Shown one piece after another: positions 1 to 8,830 of a DNA stretch of 64,000 bases. Made by a program: the position numbers and the translations under genes. The notes under the pieces are model-generated. The model had not been told where the DNA came from. It worked only from the letters and a program-made list of their open reading frames with translations, and searched no databases. Each line of letters opens with the position of its first letter. The stretch's first letter is position 1. The DNA comes from Cytobacillus solani (GTDB lineage: Bacteria > Bacillota > Bacilli > Bacillales > Cytobacillaceae), in contig NZ_LJIX01000006.1 of the NCBI RefSeq assembly GCF_001420595.1, positions 1,553,361 to 1,617,360 on the forward strand. The letters run 5' to 3'.

Positions 1-134
1 CTTTCTTTGCGAAAAAAGCAGCAAAGAACGGAAAAACCGTTAAACGTTGAGTGGAAGGATCATATCCTTCAATAAGGGTGGTACCGCGTGTAAAAGTTAA
101 GCCACGTCCCTTTTTAGGGGATGTGGTTTTTTTA
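1..134 (+). promoter_or_regulatory. T-box riboswitch (3' part) with terminator, upstream of tyrS
   Basis: The T-box core AAGGGTGGTACCGCG lies at 74-88 and is followed by a GC-rich terminator hairpin (GCCACGTCCC/GGGGATGTGG) with a T run at 101-134. In this family, uncharged tRNA pairs with the T-box bulge and stabilises an antiterminator, so the downstream synthetase gene is read through when its amino acid is short. The specifier loop lies left of the window. Tyrosine specificity is inferred from the downstream gene. Confidence 0.93.
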
Positions 135-158
135 TATTATTTTTTAGGAGGAATGAAG

Positions 159-1409
159 ATGAGTCATTTAATGGAACGATTGACTGAGAAACAACGAACA
201 GAAGTAAAGCGACAGATGGCAATTTACAGCCAAGGTGTGCAAGAAATTATTCCAACGGAAGAATTAGAAATTAAAATAGCCAAATCAATAATTGAGAATC
301 GTCCTTTAAAAGTAAAACTTGGATTAGACCCATCTGCTCCAGATGTACATCTTGGTCATACGGTCGTTTTAAATAAACTTAGGCAGTTTCAAGAAAATGG
401 GCATACCATCCAACTAATTATTGGTGACTTTACTGGGAAGATTGGCGATCCAACAGGTAAATCAATAGCTAGAAAGCAACTTACAGATGAAGACGTTAAG
501 CATAATGCAAAAACGTACTTTGAACAATTTGGAAAGATCATGGATATGTCGAAAGTAGAGCTGCATTTCAACTCCCAGTGGTTGTCTAAATTGAATTTTG
601 AGGAAGTCATTCAATTAGCAGGGAAAATAACAGTTGCTAGATTACTGGAAAGAGATGACTTTGAAGAACGGATAGCTTTTGGGAAACCAATTTCTCTACA
701 TGAATTCTTCTATCCTTTAATGCAGGGATATGATTCAGTCATATTAGAATGTGATATTGAACTTGGTGGAACAGATCAGCATTTCAACATTTTGATGGGA
801 AGACATTTTCAAGAAAAGTTTGGAAAAGATAAGCAGGTTGCATTATTAATGCCGTTAATAGAGGGGCTTGATGGTGTAGAAAAGATGTCTAAATCAAAGA
901 AAAACTACATTGGTATTGATGAAAGTCCACAAGAAATGTACGGAAAAGCGATGTCTATACCTGATGAGTTAATGGATAAGTATTTTGAGCTGGTCACAGA
1001 TCTAACGCCTGTACAAATTCAGAAAATCAAAGAAGAAATTAAATCAGGAATACTGCACCCAAGAGATGCAAAAATGCTACTCGGAAAGACGATTGTAAGA
1101 ATGTATCACGGGTTAGATGCAGCAGAACAAGCAGAACAGCATTTTATTCAAGTCTTCCAACAAGGTAGTATTCCCGACGAGATTCCAGTGATTGAATGGA
1201 GAGGAAATGAAGAAATTTCTGTAATCGACTTACTTGTGAATGTAAAGTTGTTCCAATCCAAAAGTGAAGCCCGTAGAATGATTGAAAATAGAGGTATAAA
1301 GATTAATGGTGAAAAGGTACGGGATGTTCAACAGCAAATTTCCATTACTGATGGATTAATTATACAGGTTGGTAAGCGGAAATTTGTGAAAATGATAATC
1401 CAATCATAG
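159..1409 (+). CDS. tyrS: Tyrosyl-tRNA synthetase (TyrZ/type-2 form)
   Basis: This cytoplasmic class I synthetase charges tRNA-Tyr. The 416-residue protein has the HIGH-like motif HLGH at residues 64-67, the KMSKS motif near residue 245 and a C-terminal S4 RNA-binding domain ([11 protein letters not shown]). The form with [18 protein letters not shown] resembles Bacillus TyrZ more than TyrS. The start at 159 is chosen because AGGAGG at 146-151 gives 7-base spacing; the upstream ATG at 153 is too close. It is transcribed through the T-box just upstream. Confidence 0.95.
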   Translation: MSHLMERLTEKQRTEVKRQMAIYSQGVQEIIPTEELEIKIAKSIIENRPLKVKLGLDPSAPDVHLGHTVVLNKLRQFQENGHTIQLIIGDFTGKIGDPTGKSIARKQLTDEDVKHNAKTYFEQFGKIMDMSKVELHFNSQWLSKLNFEEVIQLAGKITVARLLERDDFEERIAFGKPISLHEFFYPLMQGYDSVILECDIELGGTDQHFNILMGRHFQEKFGKDKQVALLMPLIEGLDGVEKMSKSKKNYIGIDESPQEMYGKAMSIPDELMDKYFELVTDLTPVQIQKIKEEIKSGILHPRDAKMLLGKTIVRMYHGLDAAEQAEQHFIQVFQQGSIPDEIPVIEWRGNEEISVIDLLVNVKLFQSKSEARRMIENRGIKINGEKVRDVQQQISITDGLIIQVGKRKFVKMIIQS

Positions 1410-1501
1410 TGTAATTAAAAGTTATACTTTATAGAAATTCATACAAAAAAATCATATGAAATAGCAGGTTACTAATAGAGAAACTATCTAATTCAAATGG
1501 T

Positions 1502-1528
1502 AAAACAGCATCTTAATACAAGATGCTG
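1502..1528 (-). terminator. Intrinsic terminator for the leftward gene at 1552-2085
   Basis: The inverted repeat CAGCATCTT/AAGATGCTG (1506-1514 and 1520-1528) is followed on the minus strand by TTTT. It sits just beyond the stop of the leftward gene and might also end tyrS transcription from the other side. Confidence 0.6.
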
Positions 1529-1551
1529 TAGTAAGCTGCATTGTTAAAAAA

Positions 1552-2085
1552 CTAGGCTTCTATTTCAACATATTCTTGTAAGTTTTTAGCAATGCAGTTA
1601 TTAATTTTTTTAATAGTAAGAGGGGATGTATGTTCAAATAAGCTATACAGAGATTTGATGGATGCAAGAAGTACTTTGTTTTGATCTAAATCTTCACGTT
1701 TAATGGAAAAGGTTTCTAATGTTTCGGGATAGTGATGTCGTTTAAGTTCTAATTCTATTTTCTCAAGAAGTGAATGCATGGATTCGTCTTTAAAATACTT
1801 TATACCAGCTTTGATGGCTGACCAACTTTTAGGTTGAGCCATTAAATAAGCACTCCACCAAAAAAATTCGATATGTGACTTACTTACATGTTTGTAAAAA
1901 ACATAAAACATAAATAATGCTCTTTGACCTTCTGATAGTTCCTCATAAAATTGTTCTTTAATCCGATTGAAATCGGTTTGTTCCGCAACTTTCTTTTTAT
2001 AAAGCTTAATAAGTGGTTCAAAGCATTTTTCGCCTAGATTAGCACCCGTAAAATCAATGTCTTGTTTTTTCATCGCTATTTGCAA
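1552..2085 (-). CDS. Hypothetical protein, 177 residues
   Basis: I do not recognise this protein. It is mostly helical and charged, with a Trp/Phe/Tyr-rich centre (FFWWSAYLMAQPKSW, about residues 74-88) and no signal peptide. The proposed start is TTG at 2085 behind GGAGGAG; an in-frame ATG four codons later is the alternative. It is a single-gene leftward unit with its own terminator at 1502-1528. Confidence 0.7.
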   Translation of the reverse strand: MQIAMKKQDIDFTGANLGEKCFEPLIKLYKKKVAEQTDFNRIKEQFYEELSEGQRALFMFYVFYKHVSKSHIEFFWWSAYLMAQPKSWSAIKAGIKYFKDESMHSLLEKIELELKRHHYPETLETFSIKREDLDQNKVLLASIKSLYSLFEHTSPLTIKKINNCIAKNLQEYVEIEA

Positions 2086-2243
2086 ATATAATCACTCTCC
2101 TCCCTATATTATACAACATTTGGAAATGGAAAATGAATAAGTAAGGGATTAAAGAATGGTTTGTTCATTTAACACTCAAGAACAAGAATAAAAAAAACAT
2201 CAAGTCTAATATTAAGAGGTAAGTATTAAGGAATAAAAAGGGT

Positions 2244-2813
2244 GTGTGGAGAATGACGTTTCAAGAGGGATTAAAGCAAGTTGAAAAAGCAAATAAAATA
2301 ATTGTCCATGCAAACGAATTAATTGTTGATGCAACGATTAATGCATTCCTATTCACCTGGAGCTGGTGGGTATCGTTAGCAATGTTAATTGTACCATGGA
2401 TTCTATGGGCAATATTCCGAAAAAGGGAAAGCTCGGCACGACTACTATTTGTTGGATTTATTATAATGATTTTATCGACAAACTTAGATGGAGTAGGAGT
2501 CGACTTTGGCAAATGGACGTATCCTGTTAAAGTAATCCCGTTGCCTACAATAAGCTATTCCTTTAGAAATTCAGTAATACCGGTAACGATTATGTTTTTA
2601 CTTCAATATAAGTCCCATGTGAATCCATTTATTAAGGCACTTTTGTTTGGAGCTTTCGGTGCTTTTGTAGGTATGCCAATTATGTCTATGCTAGACCTAT
2701 ATAAAAAAGTAGACTGGGCCTATACCTATTCTTTTTTAATTCTAACTTCTTTATATTTAGTTGCTCACTGGTTTAGCAGAAGGAGAAGCTTTGAAATGAT
2801 TGGCGGCAAATAA
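2244..2813 (+). CDS. CBO0543-family integral membrane protein
   Basis: A 189-residue membrane protein with about five hydrophobic segments after an amphipathic N-terminus, and the family pattern LDxxGxxFGxWxYP (about residues 80-95) and LDLYKxxxWxYxYS near the C-terminus. The family has no established biochemical role. The start is ambiguous: GTG at 2244 has AAGGA upstream, while ATG at 2253 has a GGAG that is too close. Two relatives lie at 12,780-13,334 and 13,989-14,516. Confidence 0.8.
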   Translation: MWRMTFQEGLKQVEKANKIIVHANELIVDATINAFLFTWSWWVSLAMLIVPWILWAIFRKRESSARLLFVGFIIMILSTNLDGVGVDFGKWTYPVKVIPLPTISYSFRNSVIPVTIMFLLQYKSHVNPFIKALLFGAFGAFVGMPIMSMLDLYKKVDWAYTYSFLILTSLYLVAHWFSRRRSFEMIGGK

Positions 2814-2842
2814 AATATTGGCAGGCTCGCGGCCCGCCTTGC

Positions 2843-3031
2843 TTATCCAAGTTTCCTTTCGAATATTAATTCCATAGTGATTGCTTGGCCGCCTGCGGCA
2901 AAAGGGGGAGTTAGAATTTGGTGGAGCCTCCACCCTTTGCGAGCGTGCTCATGAATAATCTCATGGTAATCTTCTTTAGGATAATTACTAAAAGAACCTA
3001 CAGCAACATCGACAAACTTGTATTCATACAT
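2843..3031 (-). CDS. DUF4177-domain small protein
   Basis: This 62-residue protein starts MYEYKFVDVAVGSF and contains the pattern EIIHEHARKGWRLHQILTPP, which is typical of DUF4177 (short beta-strand proteins of unknown role). Start 3031 was chosen because AAGGAGT (3039-3045) lies 7 bases upstream; the two in-frame starts further upstream overlap this site. Confidence 0.8.
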   Translation of the reverse strand: MYEYKFVDVAVGSFSNYPKEDYHEIIHEHARKGWRLHQILTPPFAAGGQAITMELIFERKLG

Positions 3032-3113
3032 AAACATCACTCCTTAGTTTTTCTTGTTTCCAATACTACGGTAGATTGGGCTAAATAGTTTCATGAAATA
3101 TTGTTAAACCATC

Positions 3114-3302
3114 TTAGAATTTGTTTGGCTTTTCTACCTTCATAGAAGATACTTCACCACATTTTTTGCAAAATGTAAGTATTAAGTTAGAGCCTAGAGA
3201 AAAAGTCTTGTTGATTGGTCTGACTTTTGCGTAACCATCTAAACGGCCTTTAGTAAATTTTGTACTACCACAGGCTTTGCAAGTTTGAACCTGATTAGTC
3301 AT
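3114..3302 (-). CDS. Small zinc-ribbon protein
   Basis: This 62-residue protein carries two Cys pairs, CKACG near residue 8 and CKKCG near residue 45, the layout of a zinc ribbon. Similar Bacillus proteins are sometimes labelled as transcription-factor-like, but nothing here shows DNA binding. It sits next to the DUF4177 gene on the same strand. Role unknown. Confidence 0.7.
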   Translation of the reverse strand: MTNQVQTCKACGSTKFTKGRLDGYAKVRPINKTFSLGSNLILTFCKKCGEVSSMKVEKPNKF

Positions 3303-3442
3303 AGTAACACCCCGAATTTTTAGTCCTACTTAATTATATAATACTCTGAAAAATAATTTCATTCATATAATAATTGACTATCCTTCCAATAATTGTGAAA
3401 ATGAGAGGGTCATAGAGTACTACTATATGAGGAGGACGAAGA

Positions 3443-5002
3443 ATGAAGGTAGCAAAAAAAGCGGCAATCATTTCGCTTATTCTTGTCTTAATGGGGACGT
3501 CATTTATACAATTTCCTAAACATGGACAAGCAGAAACTATAACTACATACAAAAAAAGAGAGCTGCGAGCTGTTTGGATCGCTTCAGTAACGAATATTGA
3601 TTGGCCTTCGAAAAAAGGATTATCAATAGAAAAACAAAAACAAGAGTTTACGAAGCTATTAGATGAAGCAGAGAAAATGGGAATGAATGCTGTTATTGTC
3701 CAAGTGAAACCAACAGCTGATGCGTTTTACCCTAGCAAGTATGGTCCGTGGTCTGAATATTTAACGGGTACTCAAGGAAAAAATCCAGGCTATGATCCAC
3801 TTGCCTTTATGATTGATGAGGCTCATAAACGTAATCTTGAGTTTCATGCTTGGTTCAACCCATACAGAATTTCTATGAATCACACGAATATTAAACGTTT
3901 ATCGGCAGATCACCCTGCTAGAAAACATCAAAATTGGGTTGAATCATATGGAGGCAAGCTCTACTATAACCCTGGACTACCTGAGGTAAAGAAATTTATC
4001 ATTGATGGAATTTTAGAGGTTGTAAAGAACTATGATATTGATGGTGTTCATATGGACGACTACTTTTATCCTTATAAAGTAAAAGGAAAAGATTTTCCTG
4101 ATACGGCAGAATTTAAAAAATATGGTAAAGGGAAGTTTAAAACAATAGCGGATTGGCGTAGAGATAATGTAAACCAGCTAGTCCGGGATTTGAATAAGGC
4201 AATTAAAAAGGAAAAGCCTTATGTGAAATTCGGGATTAGCCCATTCGGAGTATGGAGAAACATTGCCAAAGATTCGACAGGTTCAAAAACAACAGCAGGT
4301 CTAAGCAATTATGATGATTTATATGCCGATACAAGAGAGTGGATACGCAAAGGTTATATAGATTATATTACTCCGCAAATCTATTGGAATATTGGCTTTA
4401 AGCCAGCGGCTTACGATATTCTACTAGACTGGTGGGTTAAAGAGACGAGCGGTAAACCCATTCACCTTTATATTGGACAAGCAGCTTATAAGATCAAAAA
4501 TGATTCTAGTCCAGCATGGAAAAATGCTGAGGAGTATCCTAAACAAATTTACTTAAATCGTCAATATGATACATTCATGGGCAGCATGCATTTCAGTTTG
4601 AAGGATTTAAATCGAAATCCACTTGGGATAAAAGATCGCTTAACAAATGATCTTTATAAGCAGCCAGCGTTAATTCCAACAATGCCTTGGCTCGATAATA
4701 TTTCACCGCAGCAGCCAATTCTTCAAAGTGCTGCACGTACAATGAACGGCATTGAGCTTACGATTGAGGATCATCCTTTAAATCAAGATTCAACATACTA
4801 TGCCATTTATCGAATAGATGGGGATAGTATAGAAAGCATTGATGACTCGGCTTATTTAGTAAAGACGATTCGAAAAACAGCAACACAGCAAAAGTTCCTA
4901 GATAAAACGGCAGAAATCGGAAAAAAATATACGTATGTAATTACATCCCTAGACCGACTTCATAATGAAAGTGATGCAAGTAGTGCAGTAATTGTGCAAT
5001 AA
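3443..5002 (+). CDS. Secreted GH10-like (DUF187/GHL10) glycoside hydrolase, YngK type
   Basis: A 519-residue exported protein with a signal peptide of about 30 residues (KKAAIISLILVLMGTSFI, cleavage near QAE). The catalytic TIM-barrel region carries ELRAVWIASVTNIDWPS, AVIVQVKPTADAFYPS, FHAWFNPYR and DGVHMDDYFYP, where the acidic pair probably lies in or near the active site. A fibronectin-like C-terminal part follows (about residue 420 on). The family acts on cell-envelope or extracellular glycans; the exact substrate is unknown. Ribosome site GGAGG at about 3430; terminator directly downstream. Confidence 0.88.
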   Translation: MKVAKKAAIISLILVLMGTSFIQFPKHGQAETITTYKKRELRAVWIASVTNIDWPSKKGLSIEKQKQEFTKLLDEAEKMGMNAVIVQVKPTADAFYPSKYGPWSEYLTGTQGKNPGYDPLAFMIDEAHKRNLEFHAWFNPYRISMNHTNIKRLSADHPARKHQNWVESYGGKLYYNPGLPEVKKFIIDGILEVVKNYDIDGVHMDDYFYPYKVKGKDFPDTAEFKKYGKGKFKTIADWRRDNVNQLVRDLNKAIKKEKPYVKFGISPFGVWRNIAKDSTGSKTTAGLSNYDDLYADTREWIRKGYIDYITPQIYWNIGFKPAAYDILLDWWVKETSGKPIHLYIGQAAYKIKNDSSPAWKNAEEYPKQIYLNRQYDTFMGSMHFSLKDLNRNPLGIKDRLTNDLYKQPALIPTMPWLDNISPQQPILQSAARTMNGIELTIEDHPLNQDSTYYAIYRIDGDSIESIDDSAYLVKTIRKTATQQKFLDKTAEIGKKYTYVITSLDRLHNESDASSAVIVQ

Positions 5003-5012
5003 AAATATAATC

Positions 5013-5051
5013 AAAACCTTCTTGATCATAATGGGTTAAGAAGGTTTTTTT
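5013..5051 (+). terminator. Intrinsic terminator after the glycoside hydrolase gene
   Basis: The inverted repeat AACCTTCTT/AAGAAGGTT is followed by seven T residues, 11 bases after the stop codon. Confidence 0.88.
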
Positions 5052-5254
5052 GAAAACCGAAAACTGCACCTGAAACTAAACAAAGAAAATAGAGCATCTT
5101 AAAATGTGTAAAAAGCATGGTCCATTAAAGATGTGTTAATTCAAATAGTTTGCTAGAACATATTAAGTACAAGAGTTTGGAACTATCGAAACACAAGAGT
5201 GAAAAGTTTTATTGTAGACTTTATTTTGCAAGATGATTTAGAAATTTTCAGTGA

Positions 5255-5849
5255 ATGATGATTAAGGAGAGATTCTGTGAAAAAAATGAGGAGAAACTAG
5301 TAGAAATTATAAGTAACAGTTACCAATTGAAGAGGTTATTCGAGATACTAAAAGAATCAAATATCCCTTTTAATTATTACATCGGTGCTGGTTGTATTAC
5401 AAACACTATTTGGAACCATTTATCTGGTTATCCGCTAACTTACGGAATATCTGATGTAGATGTAGTGTATTTTGATAATAAAGATTTAAGCTTAACAAGT
5501 GAACAAAAATTTACTGATTACCTGGTTATAAATTGGAGATTTTCCCTTTCGATTAGATGTTAAAAATCAAGCCCGAGTTCATCTGTGGTATGAGAAAAAG
5601 TTTGGCTTTTCAATTCAACCCTATGTATCACTTGAAGACGCGATACATAGTTGGCCAACAACAGCTACTTCATTAGGGATTAGGAAAGAGCAGAGTGATT
5701 TATTTAATATTTATGCACCATTCAATCTGGATGATTTGTTTTCCATGATAGTCAGACCTAATAAGCGTATGATCACACGTGAAATCTATGAAAATAAAGC
5801 GATTAAATGGCATAAAAAGTGGCCGGAATTGACCGTTATTCCATGGTGA
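5255..5849 (+). pseudogene. Nucleotidyltransferase-family protein (NTP_transf_6 type), frameshifted
   Basis: The first part (to 5563) encodes FNYYIGAGCITNTIWNHLSGYP and SDVDVVYFD, typical of this putative nucleotidyltransferase family. The rest (WRF/GDFPFRLDVKNQARVHLWY to KWPELTVIPW, stop 5847-5849) is in another frame, so a single-base change near 5540 splits the gene. A better ribosome site (AAGGAG, 5264) precedes GTG 5277, which would need one extra A in the A7 run at 5280-5286, so there may be a second lesion. Nucleotide-transfer activity is a family inference only. Confidence 0.8.
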
Positions 5850-5953
5850 AATTCTATGAATAGGTGGAGTATCTTAGTGAATGTTTAAAAGGTCAAGAAA
5901 TACATGTGAATTGCGAAGCAACGTATTTTAGAGAAAGAGTACAAGATTTTTAG
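5846..5953 (+). pseudogene. Remnant of a small ORF with an internal stop
   Basis: A short frame beginning GTG AAA TTC TAT GAA TAG continues as VEYLSECLKGQEIHVNCEATYF and ends at 5953. The internal TAG and lack of a ribosome site suggest decay. I do not recognise the product. It is closed by the terminator at 5957-5980. Confidence 0.35.
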
Positions 5954-5956
5954 AGT

Positions 5957-5980
5957 AAGGTGACCAGGTCACCTTTTTTT
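5957..5980 (+). terminator. Intrinsic terminator
   Basis: The palindrome AAGGTGACCAGGTCACCTT is followed by a run of T and lies directly after the decayed ORFs. Confidence 0.8.
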
Positions 5981-6072
5981 ATTTCGCAAGTGAAGCAGAT
6001 TTGTAAAAAAAGAAGGTAATCAAGTTTCATATGTAGAAACTGTAAAATATCGGTAATGAAGGGGGAATGAAA

Positions 6073-6549
6073 GTGTCGGAAATAACAAAGCAGGATATGA
6101 CTATTGAAGAACTTGATGAATTAAAGCTAGTAGGGTTTCGAGTTTTGTGTTCTGGTGACCAATATATAGTTGAAATTCCTAAAGCATCATTTCATTTAAG
6201 CAAGCGGATTAATGAGGTCAAACATATTATCAATCCATTACAGCAATTTGGTGCATTTTTTGTAGAAAATAAAACGCCTGATGAAGATGGGTATTGGGTT
6301 GGTGTTGAAGTAAAAGAGTTTGAGGATATACCTACTGATATGGTAACAATAACAGTCCCACCTCAAAGATATGCTGTTGCTAGGCATAGTGGTCCTAATT
6401 TCAAAATAATGGAAACGTATGATCTTTTACATAATTGGATTGAACAGAACAAATATACAAGATTGAAAAATAAATGGCATATTGAAAAGTTTTATGATTG
6501 GAAGAATACCGAAAAAGTAAATGTAGAACTGTTTGACACGATCGAGTGA
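6073..6549 (+). CDS. GyrI-like / effector-binding domain protein
   Basis: About 158 residues forming a stand-alone AraC-type effector-binding (GyrI-like) domain: an alpha/beta pattern with EDGYWVGVEVKEFEDIPTDM and TVPPQRYAVARHSG in the middle and a C-terminal strand WKNTEKVNVELFDTI. Such domains bind small hydrophobic ligands. No DNA-binding domain is attached. GTG at 6073 is preferred because the AAGGGGG site at 6059-6065 is too close to the ATG at 6067. Confidence 0.78.
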   Translation: MSEITKQDMTIEELDELKLVGFRVLCSGDQYIVEIPKASFHLSKRINEVKHIINPLQQFGAFFVENKTPDEDGYWVGVEVKEFEDIPTDMVTITVPPQRYAVARHSGPNFKIMETYDLLHNWIEQNKYTRLKNKWHIEKFYDWKNTEKVNVELFDTIE

Positions 6550-6617
6550 AATCCCAAGGTACGAATCAGCAATCTCTTTTTTTATAGTTTAGTGGAAGTT
6601 GAATGGAATAAAATATA

Positions 6618-6779
6618 GAATTGGCTAATTTAGTAAATCATTCATTTTCCGGAGGTAATTATGGGATATATAGAGGAACAACTGAAGTAGGATTTTTTAA
6701 GGTTAATGAATTACCAGAGGAACTTAATCCCCTTATAAAAAATTTAATTAAACAATATTCTCAGTTATCATCAATTTAA
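6618..6779 (+). pseudogene. C-terminal remnant, possibly of a NUDIX hydrolase
   Basis: The open frame reads ELANLVNHSFSGGNYGIYRG, then TTEVGFFKVNELPEELNPL and LIKNLIKQYSQLSSI, with a stop at 6777. The EVGFF..NELPE pattern matches the tail of Bacillus NUDIX proteins, but no NUDIX box or start is present upstream. The remaining part of 6,550-6,981 shows only a terminator. Confidence 0.4.
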
Positions 6780-6869
6780 GTTGGTTTTGGGTATTCCTGG
6801 AATAGAGTTTGTGAAGATGGGCTACTAAATATGATCAAATTTTATATATCTATATTCAAAATACAAGAG

Positions 6870-6913
6870 AAAGAAACTATTTCGATCAATCTGTTCAAAA
6901 TAGTTTCTTTTTG
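6870..6913 (+). terminator. Intrinsic terminator
   Basis: AAGAAACTATTT pairs with AAATAGTTTCTT and is followed by T residues. Confidence 0.7.
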
Positions 6914-6981
6914 TGTGTTATGAAATATGACTAAAAAAGATAATCAAATGATATTCAATCGCATAATGTTTGTCTACTGCT

Positions 6982-7650
6982 CTAATTTAATGAGATATTA
7001 CCTGAAGAGGTTTCTAGCTTTATCTCATAATTTGCGTTCCCAATTGTTCCGCGTGTTTCTTTCCTGCTTTGTTGAACATTTTCCAATGCATAACCGACAG
7101 AATGTCTTCCGCTGCTGGATTTAAGGTGTAGTGTGGCATCGGGTTCATCCTCATTTAAAAAAATATTTATATTCCCACTTGTTGTTTTAACATTGATATT
7201 ACTTTTAAATTGAAGAAAATCAAGTTCTACCTTGCCGCTGCTTCCATTTACTCGAATGTTATGAGCTTGCAAATTTTCCCCCAATACGTCACCTGAAGAG
7301 CCATCAAGTATGATTTCTCCTGTAAATTCAATAGGAATACGAACTTCCAATTGAGGTTTTTTACCGATCTTAAATAATCGGATTAGATCCTTTTTCTGTT
7401 GAATGGTTACTTTATGTTTTTCCTTATCTATTGCTATACTCGGACCATTATCATGTAATAACATAGAAACCTCCAAATGATCTATATCTGCTGAAACTAT
7501 GTTGACATTTGTACTCCCATAATCAATTAGTATGGTATCAATATCCTTAAGAGAAGCTATTTGAAGGTCTTCTCTTTCATTTTCTCCCATACAGGCACTT
7601 AAGAAAATGACTGCAGGAATAACAAGTATGATCAAACAGGTTTTCCTCAT
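6982..7650 (-). CDS. DUF4097-family lipoprotein
   Basis: A 222-residue lipoprotein with signal MRKTCLIILVIPAVIFLSAC; the lipobox Cys is at residue 20. The rest is a repetitive beta-helix with recurring SSG motifs (DGSSGDV, NGSSGKVELD, TTSGNINIF, KSSSGRHS, ETSSGNISLN), characteristic of DUF4097. It would be anchored on the outer face of the membrane. AAGGAG lies 9 bases before the start. A 19-base-spacer promoter at 7678-7708 drives it and probably places it under the MerR regulator at 8062. Confidence 0.85.
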   Translation of the reverse strand: MRKTCLIILVIPAVIFLSACMGENEREDLQIASLKDIDTILIDYGSTNVNIVSADIDHLEVSMLLHDNGPSIAIDKEKHKVTIQQKKDLIRLFKIGKKPQLEVRIPIEFTGEIILDGSSGDVLGENLQAHNIRVNGSSGKVELDFLQFKSNINVKTTSGNINIFLNEDEPDATLHLKSSSGRHSVGYALENVQQSRKETRGTIGNANYEIKLETSSGNISLN

Positions 7651-7677
7651 TACACATCACTCCTTTTATTGGATATC

Positions 7678-7708
7678 ATGATAAAGCGTTACGCGACGTC
7701 AATTACAA
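7678..7708 (-). promoter_or_regulatory. MerR-type promoter for the DUF4097 lipoprotein gene
   Basis: On the minus strand there is -35 TTGTAA (7708-7703), a 19-base spacer (7702-7684) and -10 TATCAT (7683-7678). The spacer holds the imperfect dyad TTACG-CGA-CGTCA (in plus orientation at 7689-7701). Overlong 19-base spacers with a dyad inside are the signature of MerR-activated promoters. Confidence 0.7.
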
Positions 7709-7745
7709 GGCATATGTAGAAAATTAATAAATAATTAAATAAGAC

Positions 7746-7776
7746 TTGAAAGTTACGCGACGTCATTTTATATACT
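7746..7776 (+). promoter_or_regulatory. MerR-type promoter for the small membrane protein and merR operon
   Basis: -35 TTGAAA (7746-7751), a 19-base spacer (7752-7770) and -10 TATACT (7771-7776). The spacer begins GTTACGCGACGTCA, identical over 14 bases to 7688-7701 in the divergent promoter. This suggests one regulator, probably the product of 8062-8817, controls both directions. Confidence 0.75.
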
Positions 7777-7843
7777 GTTTTTAGTAACGACTAAGCTGCA
7801 TTCTTTCGTGAATGGAGATTTAAAAAGATGTGGAGGTTTTTTG

Positions 7844-7987
7844 ATGAAGAAGAAAGATATAATTATTTATGGCTGTGTAATCATAGGTGCAGGAATTGGG
7901 CTGATTATTGATCATCCCTTTCCAGCTGTATTAGTAGGACTAGGCGCAGGCTATCTGCTTCAAAGTTTTTTTTCTAAAGAAAAATAA
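7844..7987 (+). CDS. Small membrane protein, 47 residues
   Basis: A short gene with GGAGG (7832-7836) 7 bases before ATG. The product MKKKDIIIYGCVIIGAGIGL continues through two hydrophobic stretches split by DHPFP. It lies between the MerR-type promoter and the regulator gene and is probably co-transcribed with it. Function unknown. Confidence 0.7.
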   Translation: MKKKDIIIYGCVIIGAGIGLIIDHPFPAVLVGLGAGYLLQSFFSKEK

Positions 7988-8061
7988 GATATAGAATGAT
8001 TAAATTGTATAAAGTATTAATCCGTTGAACATTTTTAAAACAAAGTAGAGGGGGATACTCG

Positions 8062-8817
8062 TTGATTCACATTAATAAAGTTAGAGATCTGACAGGTGTT
8101 ACAGTGAGAACACTCCGTTACTACGATGAAATTGGTTTATTAAAACCAGCATCCAAAACAGAAGGCGGTCATCGTTTATATACAAATGAAGAAGTAAAAA
8201 AACTGCAGCAGGTTCAATTTTTAAAAAAAGTTGGATTTACATTAGATGAAATTAAGAATATGCTTGCTTCCCCCGATTGGGATTGGTCGAAAAGCTTAAA
8301 GAGACAATTGTCTTATGTTATAAATGAACAGGAAAATTTAAAGAAAACAGAACGTGCATTAAGAGAAATGATCCATGGAATTGCAATAGAAGGGGACGAT
8401 GAATGGATAGCCATTCATAAAATCATGCGACTTTCTAATAATGATAAGGAAAATCAGAAATCTTTTCGCGAATCTATATTTAAAGGAAAAGACAAGGAAT
8501 TATTGGATAAGGTTCCTAGTATGACTAGTGAAAGCTCTGAAGTATTAGAATGGATTGCGCTATTAGGACAGTTAAAACGCAACATGAAGAATGGTCCGGA
8601 AGCATCTAATGTTCAAAACATCATTAGAAGAATGGATGAAAAGCGTTTAGAGGAATTTGATGGAGAGGATGAATTTTTAGATAAGCTTTGGAAGGTAAGG
8701 ATGTCTTCAGAGCAATCAGAGAAACTGGGATTATACCCGATCGGTGAAGATGTTCTTGAGTTTATGAATCAGGCATATGCCATTTATTTAAAGAGAGGTA
8801 AAGCTCAAAGGGAATAA
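8062..8817 (+). CDS. MerR-family transcriptional regulator
   Basis: 251 residues. The N-terminal winged helix has VRTLRYYDEIGLLKPAS (about residues 13-29) and HRLYTNEEVKKL, followed by the dimerisation coiled coil (about 75-115) and a C-terminal helical TipAS-like region that probably senses a ligand. The start is TTG at 8062 with GAGGGGG 6 bases upstream. MerR proteins twist promoters with 19-base spacers, and two such promoters lie just upstream. The next gene starts 13 bases later, so the pair forms an operon. Confidence 0.88.
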   Translation: MIHINKVRDLTGVTVRTLRYYDEIGLLKPASKTEGGHRLYTNEEVKKLQQVQFLKKVGFTLDEIKNMLASPDWDWSKSLKRQLSYVINEQENLKKTERALREMIHGIAIEGDDEWIAIHKIMRLSNNDKENQKSFRESIFKGKDKELLDKVPSMTSESSEVLEWIALLGQLKRNMKNGPEASNVQNIIRRMDEKRLEEFDGEDEFLDKLWKVRMSSEQSEKLGLYPIGEDVLEFMNQAYAIYLKRGKAQRE

Positions 8818-8830
8818 GGAGGATAAATAG

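Noticed and set aside
389-610. 73-codon frame opposite tyrS
   Set aside because: Antisense shadow of a conserved synthetase gene with no ribosome site.
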